Below are positions 25,368 to 33,190 of a stretch of 64,000 nucleotides of DNA, piece by piece (the first letter of the stretch is position 1; each line of letters opens with the position of its first letter). Under the pieces are notes generated by a model. The model worked only from the letters and a program-made list of their open reading frames with translations, searched no databases and was not told where the DNA came from. The position numbers were made by a program, and so were the translations under genes. Origin of the DNA: Fictibacillus phosphorivorans (GTDB lineage Bacteria; Bacillota; Bacilli; Bacillales; Fictibacillaceae); contig NZ_LRFC01000001.1 of NCBI RefSeq assembly GCF_001619875.1, forward strand, positions 620,001 through 684,000. The letters are read 5' to 3'.

Positions 25368-26462
25368 ATGCTCGTTATAAGTATCTTATTTACAGTAATA
25401 CTGGCGATTATGTTCTTTATCATTTTTCACCCCGTTTTCGGACAAAAGCCTTCAAAGAATACGATACAGCATTACAAGACAATCCAACATTATTCTAACG
25501 GTTCTTTCATGAATCAAATTCCTACTGAAATGGCGACGGATTTCCGTTCGATGCTTCCTGTATTAAAAGAATTTTTAAGGGGCAATCCGAACAGACAGCC
25601 TAAAGAAGCTGTTCCTCTCAAGCCATTTCAGCTTTCTGAACAAAGTATTAATACTGAAGCTAAAGTTACATGGTTCGGTCATTCTGCATTTTTACTTGAA
25701 ATGGACTGTAAACGAATTCTTTTAGATCCGATGTTTGGCAGAGCACCATCACCAGTACCGTGGTTTGGGAACAAACGGTACAGCAAAGACTTGCCTTTTC
25801 GGGTTGAGGACTTGCCAGAAATCGATCTTGTAGTATTTTCGCATGATCATTATGATCATCTAGATTATAGTTCAATAAAAAAATTAAAACATAAAGTGAA
25901 ACAGTTTGTTGTTCCCCTTGGAGTTGCCGGGCATTTAAAAAGATGGGGTGTTGAAAGTGGACGGATCACAGAGTGTAACTGGTGGGATAAAGTAGAAACG
26001 GCGGGAATCACTCTTATCTGTACACCTGCCAGACACTTTTCCGGAAGAAGTCTGTCCGACCGAAATGCTACACTGTGGTGTTCTTGGGTTTTAAAAGGCC
26101 AGCTTTCGAAAATCTACTTTAGCGGTGATAGCGGATATGGTCCACACTTTAGAGAGATCGGAGAAAATTACGGTCCCTTTGATCTGACTTTGATGGAATG
26201 TGGTCAGTATCACGAGAAGTGGGCTGCCATCCACAAGATGCCTGAAGAAACGGTGCAGGCGCATATCGATGTGAGAGGTAAGGTGATGATTCCCATTCAC
26301 TGGGGTGCTTTTACATTATCACTGCATGATTGGACAGACCCGGTTGAACGAACTTTAATAGCAGCAGATGAACAAGGTGTGGAGGTATGTACTCCAATGA
26401 TTGGTGAGACAGTCGCCGTCCACTCTAATAATCTGTCCAAACAGAAATGGTGGAGAAAATAA
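25368..26462 (+). CDS. MBL-fold metallo-hydrolase, NAPE-PLD-like
   Basis: 364 residues. An N-terminal membrane helix (about 1-20) precedes a metallo-beta-lactamase domain: TWFGHSAFLLE, SHDHYDHLD (HxHxDH), TPARHFSGR and FSGDSGYG, then HWGAF. This set resembles NAPE-hydrolysing phospholipase D and UlaG-like lactonases. ATG follows AGAGAGGA. A membrane-attached hydrolase acting on lipids or lactones is possible, but the substrate is not shown by sequence. Confidence 0.85.
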   Translation: MLVISILFTVILAIMFFIIFHPVFGQKPSKNTIQHYKTIQHYSNGSFMNQIPTEMATDFRSMLPVLKEFLRGNPNRQPKEAVPLKPFQLSEQSINTEAKVTWFGHSAFLLEMDCKRILLDPMFGRAPSPVPWFGNKRYSKDLPFRVEDLPEIDLVVFSHDHYDHLDYSSIKKLKHKVKQFVVPLGVAGHLKRWGVESGRITECNWWDKVETAGITLICTPARHFSGRSLSDRNATLWCSWVLKGQLSKIYFSGDSGYGPHFREIGENYGPFDLTLMECGQYHEKWAAIHKMPEETVQAHIDVRGKVMIPIHWGAFTLSLHDWTDPVERTLIAADEQGVEVCTPMIGETVAVHSNNLSKQKWWRK

Positions 26463-26481
26463 ATTTAAAACAACACATAAA

Positions 26482-26512
26482 AAAGAGTGACCTTTGAGGT
26501 CGCTCTTCGCTG
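26482..26512. terminator. Bidirectional terminator-like hairpin
   Basis: AAGAGTGACC / GGTCGCTCTT with a 5-base loop between convergent genes; T run is weak on the + strand. Confidence 0.65.
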
Positions 26513-26519
26513 TTTTCCA

Positions 26520-27026
26520 TTACTTTTTCCATAAATCCAACAATGGGCCGTCACTGCCGAAAAGAGGATCTGAATCAGGAAGGGGAACGAGCATAATGTC
26601 ATCTAAGACTTTTGGCCGCTCATCAGGTTCACCTTTTTTTAAGTCATGATCCATTCCGTTTGGATATGCACCCGCCACTTTGAAATCTGTGCTGGATCCG
26701 ATTAACTTGTGTCCCGTTCCAGCAGGGAGAACGATAACATCACCTTTAGAAACAGTGACCGAAACGCCATCTTTTCCTCCAAGCTTCAGGACAGCTTCAC
26801 CGCTGATCACCCCAAGAACTTCATGTGTATTGCTGTGATAATGATGATAATCAAACACACCATTTTTCCAGCCGTTCTTCCAGCCGTTCTGCTCAAATAC
26901 GTGCAAAGTATCTTGTGGTTCTTTTAACTGACCGACATACAACAAAACTGGCCATGAAGGATGATTCGGAATTTGTCCATCGTCCGTAAAGAACAACGTT
27001 TTCACATCTTCACTTAACATTTTCAT
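26520..27026 (-). CDS. Cupin domain protein
   Basis: 168 residues. The cupin core has HYHSNTHEVLGVISGEA (metal-binding His/Glu) and later PAGTGHKL. ATG 27026 follows GGGGGGAGG at a 12-base spacing; the longer frame to 27062 lacks an RBS. A tandem duplication gives NGWKNGWKNG in the middle (26870-26895). Related proteins are annotated as cupins of unknown substrate. Confidence 0.8.
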   Translation of the reverse strand: MKMLSEDVKTLFFTDDGQIPNHPSWPVLLYVGQLKEPQDTLHVFEQNGWKNGWKNGVFDYHHYHSNTHEVLGVISGEAVLKLGGKDGVSVTVSKGDVIVLPAGTGHKLIGSSTDFKVAGAYPNGMDHDLKKGEPDERPKVLDDIMLVPLPDSDPLFGSDGPLLDLWKK

Positions 27027-27213
27027 ATCCGTATGTTTCCTCCCCCCGTTTTTCGTATCCATTCCCTTATTTTTATGAAAAGAAACCTGTCAACTTTCTA
27101 AAAAACAGACAAAGTGAAATGAAAATAAAAGTAAAATTGCGAAATAGCTCATTTTATGACGAAAACTTATGTGTTCAAAAAAGTTTTCTTTTGTGTAAAA
27201 AGAGGTAATAAGT

Positions 27214-27258
27214 ATGTACCGAGTTATAAATGTTAGCGAAAGGTGGAAATCAGTATGA
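27214..27258 (+). CDS. Putative 14-residue upstream peptide
   Basis: ATG 27214 after AAAGAGGTAATAAGT encodes MYRVINVSERWKSV and stops in an ATGA overlap with the next small frame. Good RBS and exact overlap suggest translational coupling, but the peptide is very short. Confidence 0.3.
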   Translation: MYRVINVSERWKSV

Positions 27259-27356
27259 AGTACAAAGCGAAGGACTGGCTCCGGTTAACGCCGAATGAGA
27301 GATACCTGCTTTTGTTCGCTGTTTCCCAACTCCAGAAAAAACTTAGAGCAGGTTAA
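27255..27356 (+). CDS. Small protein (33 residues)
   Basis: ATG 27255 lies 8 bases after GAAAGGTGG and encodes an amphipathic basic helix (KDWLRLTPNERYLLLF, then QLQKKLRAG). It overlaps the stop of the 14-residue frame. No family recognised. The rest of 27063-27453 holds no other gene. Confidence 0.45.
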   Translation: MKYKAKDWLRLTPNERYLLLFAVSQLQKKLRAG

Positions 27357-27453
27357 AAGGAACCAAAAAAATATATTTAAGCCGTTTTCATTGCCACAAC
27401 TCCCCCTTGTTTGGTTAAAATAAGAATAGATGATAAACAGGGAGGAACATAGG

Positions 27454-28029
27454 ATGACAGACCTCAATATATGGTTCGATAAAGGCATGACTCGCTATGC
27501 ATATATAAACTCTATGAAAACACACAAGGAAAACTTGCTTACGATCTACAATTCATTTGTACTGCCAGACCCGATGAAAGATGCGTTGCAAGGTATGCAA
27601 AAAAGCCGGTTGCGAGCCATTGTAATAACCGAAGACTGGTGTGGTGATGCGATGTTAAATCTCCCTGTATTTATGCGCATGGCAGATGAAGCGCTTATTG
27701 ATATTCGTTTTATCTTGCGCGACCAGCATCCAGAACTGATGGATCGTTATTTAACTAACAAAGCAAAATCGATACCTATCATCATATTAATCGATGAAAA
27801 TGGAAAAGAGATTTTGAAATGGGGACCGCGTGCACCAAAACTTCAGCAGATTGTTGAAGAACGAAAGAAAAAAATACCATCAAAAGATGATCCACGTTAT
27901 GAAAAAGCATTTAAACATTTTGCAGAGAAAATCTCCAGCTTATTTACAACTGACCATGCTCTATGGGAAGAGGTAAGTTTGGATATTATTAAGAAATTAT
28001 TAGTTAAGTTAAACGCAAACAGCCTGTAA
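27454..28029 (+). CDS. Thioredoxin-fold family protein
   Basis: 191 residues. The segment IVITEDWCGDAMLNLPVF has a WCGD where thioredoxins have WCGPC, so only one Cys remains, as in a known thioredoxin-like family in Bacilli. The later SIPIIILIDENGKEI has the cis-Pro. A redox or non-catalytic binding role is open. ATG 27454 follows GGGAGGAAC. The stop lies in the stem of the terminator. Confidence 0.8.
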   Translation: MTDLNIWFDKGMTRYAYINSMKTHKENLLTIYNSFVLPDPMKDALQGMQKSRLRAIVITEDWCGDAMLNLPVFMRMADEALIDIRFILRDQHPELMDRYLTNKAKSIPIIILIDENGKEILKWGPRAPKLQQIVEERKKKIPSKDDPRYEKAFKHFAEKISSLFTTDHALWEEVSLDIIKKLLVKLNANSL

Positions 28030-28049
28030 CGATAAACAGGCTGTTTTTT
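28017..28049 (+). terminator. Terminator overlapping the thioredoxin-like stop codon
   Basis: AACAGCCTGT / ACAGGCTGTT with a 7- to 8-base loop and six T. Confidence 0.9.
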
Positions 28050-28098
28050 CTTTGTGATAAAATAGAACAATCAATTCCTATTGAGCTTGAGGTGTACG

Positions 28099-29019
28099 AT
28101 GAAAAAGAAAACGAATGTAATTATTCTAGCTGGATTTCTAGGCAGTGGAAAAACAACATTGCTTAAGCAGTTGCTAAAATATGAAAAAGCGCACAATCAT
28201 AAAACGGGTGTATTGATGAATGAACTTGGTACCGTGTCCATTGATTCCGATGCGGTGCCTGGAGATGTGCCGCTAAAAGAACTGCTAAACGGATGCATCT
28301 GTTGTTCGTTATCTGATCAGCTTGAAAAGCAGCTTTGGTCACTATGTAAAGAAAATGAATTAGATACGCTGATCATTGAAGCGACGGGTGCTGCGCATCC
28401 GATTGATGTTTTAGATGCCTGTTTATCACCGTATTTGTTAGAAGACCTACATGTATCAGGCATTATTTCTATCATGGATGCTACAAGATGGTTAGATCGA
28501 GACAAGATGAATGTTCAAGCGAAAATGCTGATGCTCGAACAAATTAAGCATGCAGATTTTATTATTTGGAACAAAACAGGCAGCTTATCTGTTGAACAAA
28601 AGAGTGTGCTTGAAAGTGATGCAAAACGATTGAATGATGGAACGCCTTACGTACTAACAGACTATAGCATTGTTGAATTGTCACAGCTCTTCTCACTATC
28701 GGTTAAGGAGCGGTCAGAGCATCAACCTGTAACAGCTGAAAAATTAAAGGTGAAAACGTGGATGTATACGTTTCAAGGGCCTGTAAAAAAAGACGTGTTT
28801 GAAAATTGGCTGCGTGAGGCACCGTCTTCTATTTATCGGATTAAAGGGTATATCAAATACGAGGATCAGCAGATCTACCTTTTTCAATATTCATACGGAT
28901 TGCCATCTTATGAAAAAGAGATTATGAAGATGCCGCTTAGACTCGTTTTTATCGGTGAGAATTTAGACGTTGAAACATTAACAAAAGGATTGCAGGACGT
29001 TGAGAGAATGAGTAAGTAA
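28099..29019 (+). CDS. CobW/COG0523-family GTPase (metal chaperone)
   Basis: 306 residues. Walker A GFLGSGKTT (about 12-20), the metal-binding NGCICCS (CxCC) and NKTG (guanine recognition) are present; the C-terminal CobW domain is short and lacks a His-rich tract. ATG 28099 follows GCTTGAGGTG. Family members deliver Zn, Co or Fe to target enzymes. No Zur box was found nearby. Confidence 0.9.
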   Translation: MKKKTNVIILAGFLGSGKTTLLKQLLKYEKAHNHKTGVLMNELGTVSIDSDAVPGDVPLKELLNGCICCSLSDQLEKQLWSLCKENELDTLIIEATGAAHPIDVLDACLSPYLLEDLHVSGIISIMDATRWLDRDKMNVQAKMLMLEQIKHADFIIWNKTGSLSVEQKSVLESDAKRLNDGTPYVLTDYSIVELSQLFSLSVKERSEHQPVTAEKLKVKTWMYTFQGPVKKDVFENWLREAPSSIYRIKGYIKYEDQQIYLFQYSYGLPSYEKEIMKMPLRLVFIGENLDVETLTKGLQDVERMSK

Positions 29020-29030
29020 GTAAATAGCGA

Positions 29031-29066
29031 AAAACACTTGGTCCAAATTGAGCCAGGTGTTTTTTA
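29031..29066 (+). terminator. Terminator after the GTPase gene
   Basis: AAAACACTTGG / CCAGGTGTTTT (one wobble), T run. Confidence 0.82.
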
Positions 29067-29265
29067 TGTCTGTTTTCGTAAATCTATTTATATAAGTGTT
29101 CATGAAAAGCAGTACCAATAGATAGCAAGCGACTATGCATACACTTCCTAAAAACAGATTTTTCTTCAAAAGAAGCACCCGCCTATTTTTAAGAACAAGA
29201 AGCTAAAATTTTGTGTTACTCTAATATTATCATAATTTTCCAAATATAAATGTAGAGGTGTTTAC

Positions 29266-29877
29266 GTGAAAACTAAAATAATGACTCATGATCACCGGAA
29301 AATTCATTCTGATATTTATCGAATGAAACCTGGTCCTGTTTCTGTTCGTAAAATACCAGCAATGCGTTATATCGCACAAGAGATGAATACAGCTTATCGT
29401 ATGGATTGGGCAGGTCGGCCTGAGCCTATTGATGAAGCTTGGTTGGTTTGGAAAGTTGTGAACCAGCTAAAAAAAATGACGAAAAACAACTTGGATTACA
29501 AATTTACACTAATGCCGCATGAAATTCTTTGGCATGAAAAAAAGGGTGAGAACTCACTTGTTACACAAATGATGCAAGTACCGGATTGTATCACCCACGA
29601 GATGTTTGATGAAGCACAACTTCATGTAGCCAAAAGCCTGAAAAGGAATCTTCCTAAAATGAACCTCTTACATGCAGAGCCGGTGATGTGTGTGCAAAAG
29701 CTGCATGTCGGACATTATCGGGAAACGACTCAAACGTTGAATGAAGTTTTGAATTATGCAGAACAAAGTGGTCATAAGCTAAATAAAAGTCACAGAGAAA
29801 TCTATTTAACACCTGCAATGATGTGCCATAAACCAGAAACATGGAGAACGGTTGTGAGTGTAGAAATCCATAATTAG
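29266..29877 (+). CDS. GyrI-like small-molecule binding domain protein
   Basis: 203 residues starting at GTG 29266 after AGAGGTG. KIPAMRYIA near the start, the DEAWLVWKVVNQLKK helix and the REIYLTPAMMCHKPETWRTVV end fit the GyrI-like family of stand-alone ligand-binding proteins. No DNA-binding domain is attached. The next gene starts 8 bases later and is probably co-transcribed. Confidence 0.82.
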   Translation: MKTKIMTHDHRKIHSDIYRMKPGPVSVRKIPAMRYIAQEMNTAYRMDWAGRPEPIDEAWLVWKVVNQLKKMTKNNLDYKFTLMPHEILWHEKKGENSLVTQMMQVPDCITHEMFDEAQLHVAKSLKRNLPKMNLLHAEPVMCVQKLHVGHYRETTQTLNEVLNYAEQSGHKLNKSHREIYLTPAMMCHKPETWRTVVSVEIHN

Positions 29878-29885
29878 GAGCGATC

Positions 29886-30455
29886 ATGAGCATCAGCAAA
29901 GTGGAGTTTAAACTTGAAATGAAAGAGGAAAATAAAAGTTTTTCTTTCATCTTAATCGTCATATTTGTCGGGTCGATTTTCAGTTTACTTGTTTTATTGT
30001 TTGCGGGTTCTGATCAATCAATGATTTATGCCCAAATAACGGCTAGTGAATGGGGAGAGGCAGAATTACAAAATAATGAACCTATGAAATATCGTTTGTT
30101 ATCAGATTCAGAAAAGGTCAAGTATGTTGATATTGTTTCAGAGACCAATAAGGGCGACCAACCTACCTATTCTTTTAAGAATAAGGATATGTTTCAGTGG
30201 AAGATAACCCGCAATGAGTATGTATACAAGTTTCACTATTACAACATGAAGAACTGTGAAGAATGTCAGAAAGATGTTTGGGTTAGGGTGAGAAAAGAAG
30301 AGATCGGATGGGTAGTCCCTCACATTCAGTTTTCTGAAACAATGGCAGAACCTTTGATACATGGTATTGAGAGGGTACAAATCCCAACATCAGAAGATCA
30401 AGAAAAAGAGCTGGAAGAGAAAAAGTCGATCATAGTGAAACTTTTTAATTTGTAA
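29886..30455 (+). CDS. Membrane-anchored protein, unknown function
   Basis: 189 residues with one membrane helix at about 19-40 and an extracytoplasmic domain containing NCEECQK (CxxC). ATG 29886 follows TTAGGAGCG. No family recognised. Convergent with the dehalogenase gene; no good terminator in between. Confidence 0.65.
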   Translation: MSISKVEFKLEMKEENKSFSFILIVIFVGSIFSLLVLLFAGSDQSMIYAQITASEWGEAELQNNEPMKYRLLSDSEKVKYVDIVSETNKGDQPTYSFKNKDMFQWKITRNEYVYKFHYYNMKNCEECQKDVWVRVRKEEIGWVVPHIQFSETMAEPLIHGIERVQIPTSEDQEKELEEKKSIIVKLFNL

Positions 30456-30518
30456 ATTATTCATACAGATTATTTCTTTACCTCACCTAATAAAACAGAG
30501 AACAAATAATAGCAGCCT

Positions 30519-31199
30519 TCATTGAGAAGACCGCTTTGTTTTATGCTCTAAAAGTTCGGATAGATTTCTGAATTCGAAATCAGGTTTTATACCCAGTAAA
30601 TCCAAGGGTAGTTTTGCTCGATTAATCCATGCCGTCTTAAAACCATAGGATGCGGCACCGGTTATGTCCCAAAAGTTAGAGCTCATAAAAAGAACTTCAT
30701 CTCGGTTTACACCAAGCTCTTCATGAGCATACTTGTATGCAGCAGGAGAGGGTTTATATTGTTTGATGTCATCTACAGACAAAACATGTAACAAACCATC
30801 TAGTTTTCGCTTCTTTACCAATGGCTGTAGCATGTCATTTGTCCCGTTCGAGTAAATAAGTTGCTTCACATCAGAGTTCTGAAGTTGCTGAAGTGTTTCG
30901 TGAACGTCTTCATACGTTTGAAGTTCTAAATAAGCCGTCATTAAATGATCAAGAGCATCTTCATTGCATGGCAGAGATAATTTTTTTAAAGTATATAAAA
31001 GAGCGTTGCGCGTGATTTCAGAAAAAGGGATATAACGTTCAGTGAGTTGGTGAAGCATAAAGTACTCCACCTGTTTTTTTCTCCATTCTTCACTGATCTC
31101 TTTTCCGTGACCTTTAAAAAGAAATTCTGCTTTTTCAGTTACCGAATGGACATCGAAAAGGGTGCCATATGCATCATAAATATAGGCTTTTATCGTCAA
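30519..31199 (-). CDS. Haloacid dehalogenase, type II (HAD superfamily)
   Basis: 226 residues. HAD motif I DAYGTLFD (nucleophile Asp), motif II IYSNGT, Lys of motif III (YKPSPAAYKYA) and motif IV SSNFWDITGA are as in (S)-2-haloacid dehalogenases. I use TTG 31199 behind AAGGTGG; a GTG at 31211 is also possible. It hydrolyses L-2-haloacids in characterised relatives; the physiological substrate may differ. Confidence 0.85.
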   Translation of the reverse strand: MTIKAYIYDAYGTLFDVHSVTEKAEFLFKGHGKEISEEWRKKQVEYFMLHQLTERYIPFSEITRNALLYTLKKLSLPCNEDALDHLMTAYLELQTYEDVHETLQQLQNSDVKQLIYSNGTNDMLQPLVKKRKLDGLLHVLSVDDIKQYKPSPAAYKYAHEELGVNRDEVLFMSSNFWDITGAASYGFKTAWINRAKLPLDLLGIKPDFEFRNLSELLEHKTKRSSQ

Positions 31200-31324
31200 A
31201 TCTAACACCACCTTGTTAAGAAGGATACCCGAAATCTTGATCGCTCAAATCTAACAATAAAAAAAATTGTACATCAAGTGAATTTCCTGTAATTACGGGA
31301 ATAGATAACAATGAGGTGATAATA

Positions 31325-31663
31325 ATGAAAATGCAATTGTATCTGTTATTCGGTTTTATCTTTGCATTGATTATTGCAACGTTTGCAGTCATTAATGTTG
31401 GTGATGTTGAGATCAACTATCTTTTTGGAACAGCTACATGGCCTTTGGTTCTCGTTATTTTAGGCTCAGCCGTAATCGGCGGTCTATCAGTTGGTTTATT
31501 CGGACTGATTAAAGTCATTCAACTGCAGCGTCAAGTTAAAAAGCTGCACCAGATTCACAATGAAAAACAATCGTGGAAAGAAGAGCAAGTGAAAGAAATC
31601 TCAACAGAACCATTCGATCAAACAGAAGAAGTTCATCATGAGAAAGTAGAAGAAACGAAGTAG
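31325..31663 (+). CDS. LapA-domain membrane protein (DUF1049)
   Basis: 112 residues with two membrane helices, the first ending AVINVGDVEINYLFG and the second with GGLSVGLFGL, as in the LapA (DUF1049) family, then a coiled, acidic tail. ATG 31325 follows GAGGTGATAAT. Function in Bacilli unknown. Confidence 0.85.
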   Translation: MKMQLYLLFGFIFALIIATFAVINVGDVEINYLFGTATWPLVLVILGSAVIGGLSVGLFGLIKVIQLQRQVKKLHQIHNEKQSWKEEQVKEISTEPFDQTEEVHHEKVEETK

Positions 31664-31670
31664 GTTCAAT

Positions 31671-31713
31671 AAAACCTGTGCTGAGTCATCCATTGGCTTA
31701 TCACAGGTTTTTT
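31671..31713 (+). terminator. Terminator after the LapA-domain gene
   Basis: Perfect stem AAAACCTGTG / CACAGGTTTT with 21 bases between arms and a T run. Confidence 0.85.
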
Positions 31714-31853
31714 ATTTTGAACAATTTGTCATTATTACCTATAGAAACAGGTGTATTCTAAGGCCATATCATTAGAGTTTATTATTAAAATTTTTGCATT
31801 ATTTACCAAAAGTTTATCTATCGTGCGTTTTTTTGTATTTCTTCATATGCCAA

Positions 31854-31980
31854 GTTGATTGGAGCGCAAGATGCGAGACTCCTGCGGGACAAACGGTCAG
31901 GTGAGACCCTTAAGGGCGCAAAGCGGCAAGGGGCGCACCGCCTGCCCCGCGGAAAGCGAGCATCTGGAGCGGAGATCAAC
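31854..31980. repeat. GC-rich dispersed intergenic repeat (127 bp)
   Basis: Bounded by GTTGAT and ATCAAC and far richer in GC than its surroundings. Internal complementary segments (GATGC/GCATC, CCTGCGGG/CCCGCGG) predict a long folded structure. From memory, an element with this sequence is widespread between genes of Bacillaceae; I cannot confirm copy number here. It has no coding content of note. Confidence 0.75.
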
Positions 31981-32033
31981 CACCCACAAAAAAACCACAT
32001 TGTATAACAAAAAAGCCTTTTTAAACTTTATAC

Positions 32034-32062
32034 TTGAAAGCGTGTACAAAACACGTTAAGAT
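32034..32062 (+). promoter_or_regulatory. Sigma-A promoter of the lacI gene with an overlapping cre-like site
   Basis: TTGAAA (32034-32039), 17-base spacer, TAAGAT (32057-32062). The spacer holds the inverted repeat CGTGT-ACAAA-ACACG. TGAAAGCGTGTACA (32035-32048) matches the CcpA consensus TGWNANCGNTNWCA at all but one position and overlaps the -35 box, which predicts catabolite repression. Confidence 0.6.
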
Positions 32063-32076
32063 AACAACTAATCATA

Positions 32077-32092
32077 TCCGAAACGTTTTGGA
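32077..32092. promoter_or_regulatory. LacI-type operator, upstream copy
   Basis: TCCGAAACGTTTTGGA, almost identical to the site at 33140. It lies between the lacI promoter and start codon, so autoregulation is likely. Confidence 0.6.
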
Positions 32093-32101
32093 GGATTTAA
32101 A

Positions 32102-33118
32102 ATGGCCACGATTAGAGATGTCGCTAAAAAAGCAGGTGTATCGGTTACAACGGTTTCGAGAGCGTTGAACGGGTACTCTGATGTAAATGAAAAAACAAGA
32201 GAACGGATTAAGCAGATTGCACAAGAACTGAGTTACAGTCCTAACTTATTGGCACGAAGTCTTGTGATGAAAAAGACAAAAACCATTGGACTTCTCGTTT
32301 CAGGACTTCGGATTGAGGGCAGTAAAGACAACTTTACGTTTGAAGTGTTATGCGGTGTCAATGATTGTGCAGGTGAGCTTGGATATGAGCTCGTTTTGAT
32401 CAGTACGGATTCAAAAAAACAGCAGGAGAAAACATATAAGCAACTTTGTAAAGAAAGAAAAGTAGAAGGTGTAATCCTGCAAGGAATCAAAACAGATGAT
32501 CCGTATTTAGATGAAGTATTAAACAGTGAGATCGCATGCATCTTAATTGATGTTCCGATGGAAAGTGATTCCGTTGGATATGTCACAACGGATAATATTG
32601 CTGGGGCTAAGACCGCAGTAGAGCATCTGACAAAGCTCGGACACCGCAACATAGGAATGGTCAATGGGCATAGTCAGGCTTTTGTCAGTCAGGAACGATT
32701 AGAAGGGTACAAAAAAGCACTAGGGAAAAATGGCATTCGGTTTAACGAAAATTATGTAGTGGACGGTGCTTTCTTAGAGGAAACCGCAGAACAAGTTACA
32801 ACAAATCTCCTCCAAAAACATCCCGAGATCACAGCGTTATTTTGTGCAAGTGATCTAATGGCGATGGGAGCGATACGTGCAGCAAAGCAGCTTGGGAAAA
32901 ATCTTCCTGATAATCTATCGATTGTCGGGTTTGATAACATTATTTTATCTTCTTACTGTACACCATCACTATCGACAGTCGCTCAAAATCGTTATCAGCT
33001 AGGAGTTGAAGCAACGGTTCTGTTAACAAATATACTAGAAGGGAAGACGGCTGAAAAAAGTAAAGTGCTTCCTACTGAATTTATTAAAAGAGAATCAACA
33101 ACAGAAAACCACGGATAG
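32102..33118 (+). CDS. LacI-family transcriptional regulator
   Basis: 338 residues. The N-terminal HTH (TIRDVAKKAGVSVTTVSRALNG) and hinge are canonical, followed by a periplasmic-binding-protein-like effector domain. ATG follows TTTTGGAGGATTT. It heads a sugar operon (debranching-type enzyme, binding protein, two permeases). Near-identical operators before its own gene and before the next gene suggest it controls both. The effector is probably the imported sugar. Confidence 0.93.
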   Translation: MATIRDVAKKAGVSVTTVSRALNGYSDVNEKTRERIKQIAQELSYSPNLLARSLVMKKTKTIGLLVSGLRIEGSKDNFTFEVLCGVNDCAGELGYELVLISTDSKKQQEKTYKQLCKERKVEGVILQGIKTDDPYLDEVLNSEIACILIDVPMESDSVGYVTTDNIAGAKTAVEHLTKLGHRNIGMVNGHSQAFVSQERLEGYKKALGKNGIRFNENYVVDGAFLEETAEQVTTNLLQKHPEITALFCASDLMAMGAIRAAKQLGKNLPDNLSIVGFDNIILSSYCTPSLSTVAQNRYQLGVEATVLLTNILEGKTAEKSKVLPTEFIKRESTTENHG

Positions 33119-33139
33119 TGGTTTTTCATTAGGTCGTGA

Positions 33140-33154
33140 CCGAAAACGTTTTGG
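33140..33154. promoter_or_regulatory. LacI-type operator, downstream copy
   Basis: CCGAAAACGTTTTGG with an AAAACGTTTT palindromic centre, 36 bases upstream of the debranching-enzyme start. Confidence 0.65.
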
Positions 33155-33190
33155 AAAATCAAAAATGGAGAGAGCAGGGGGAAACGAACG

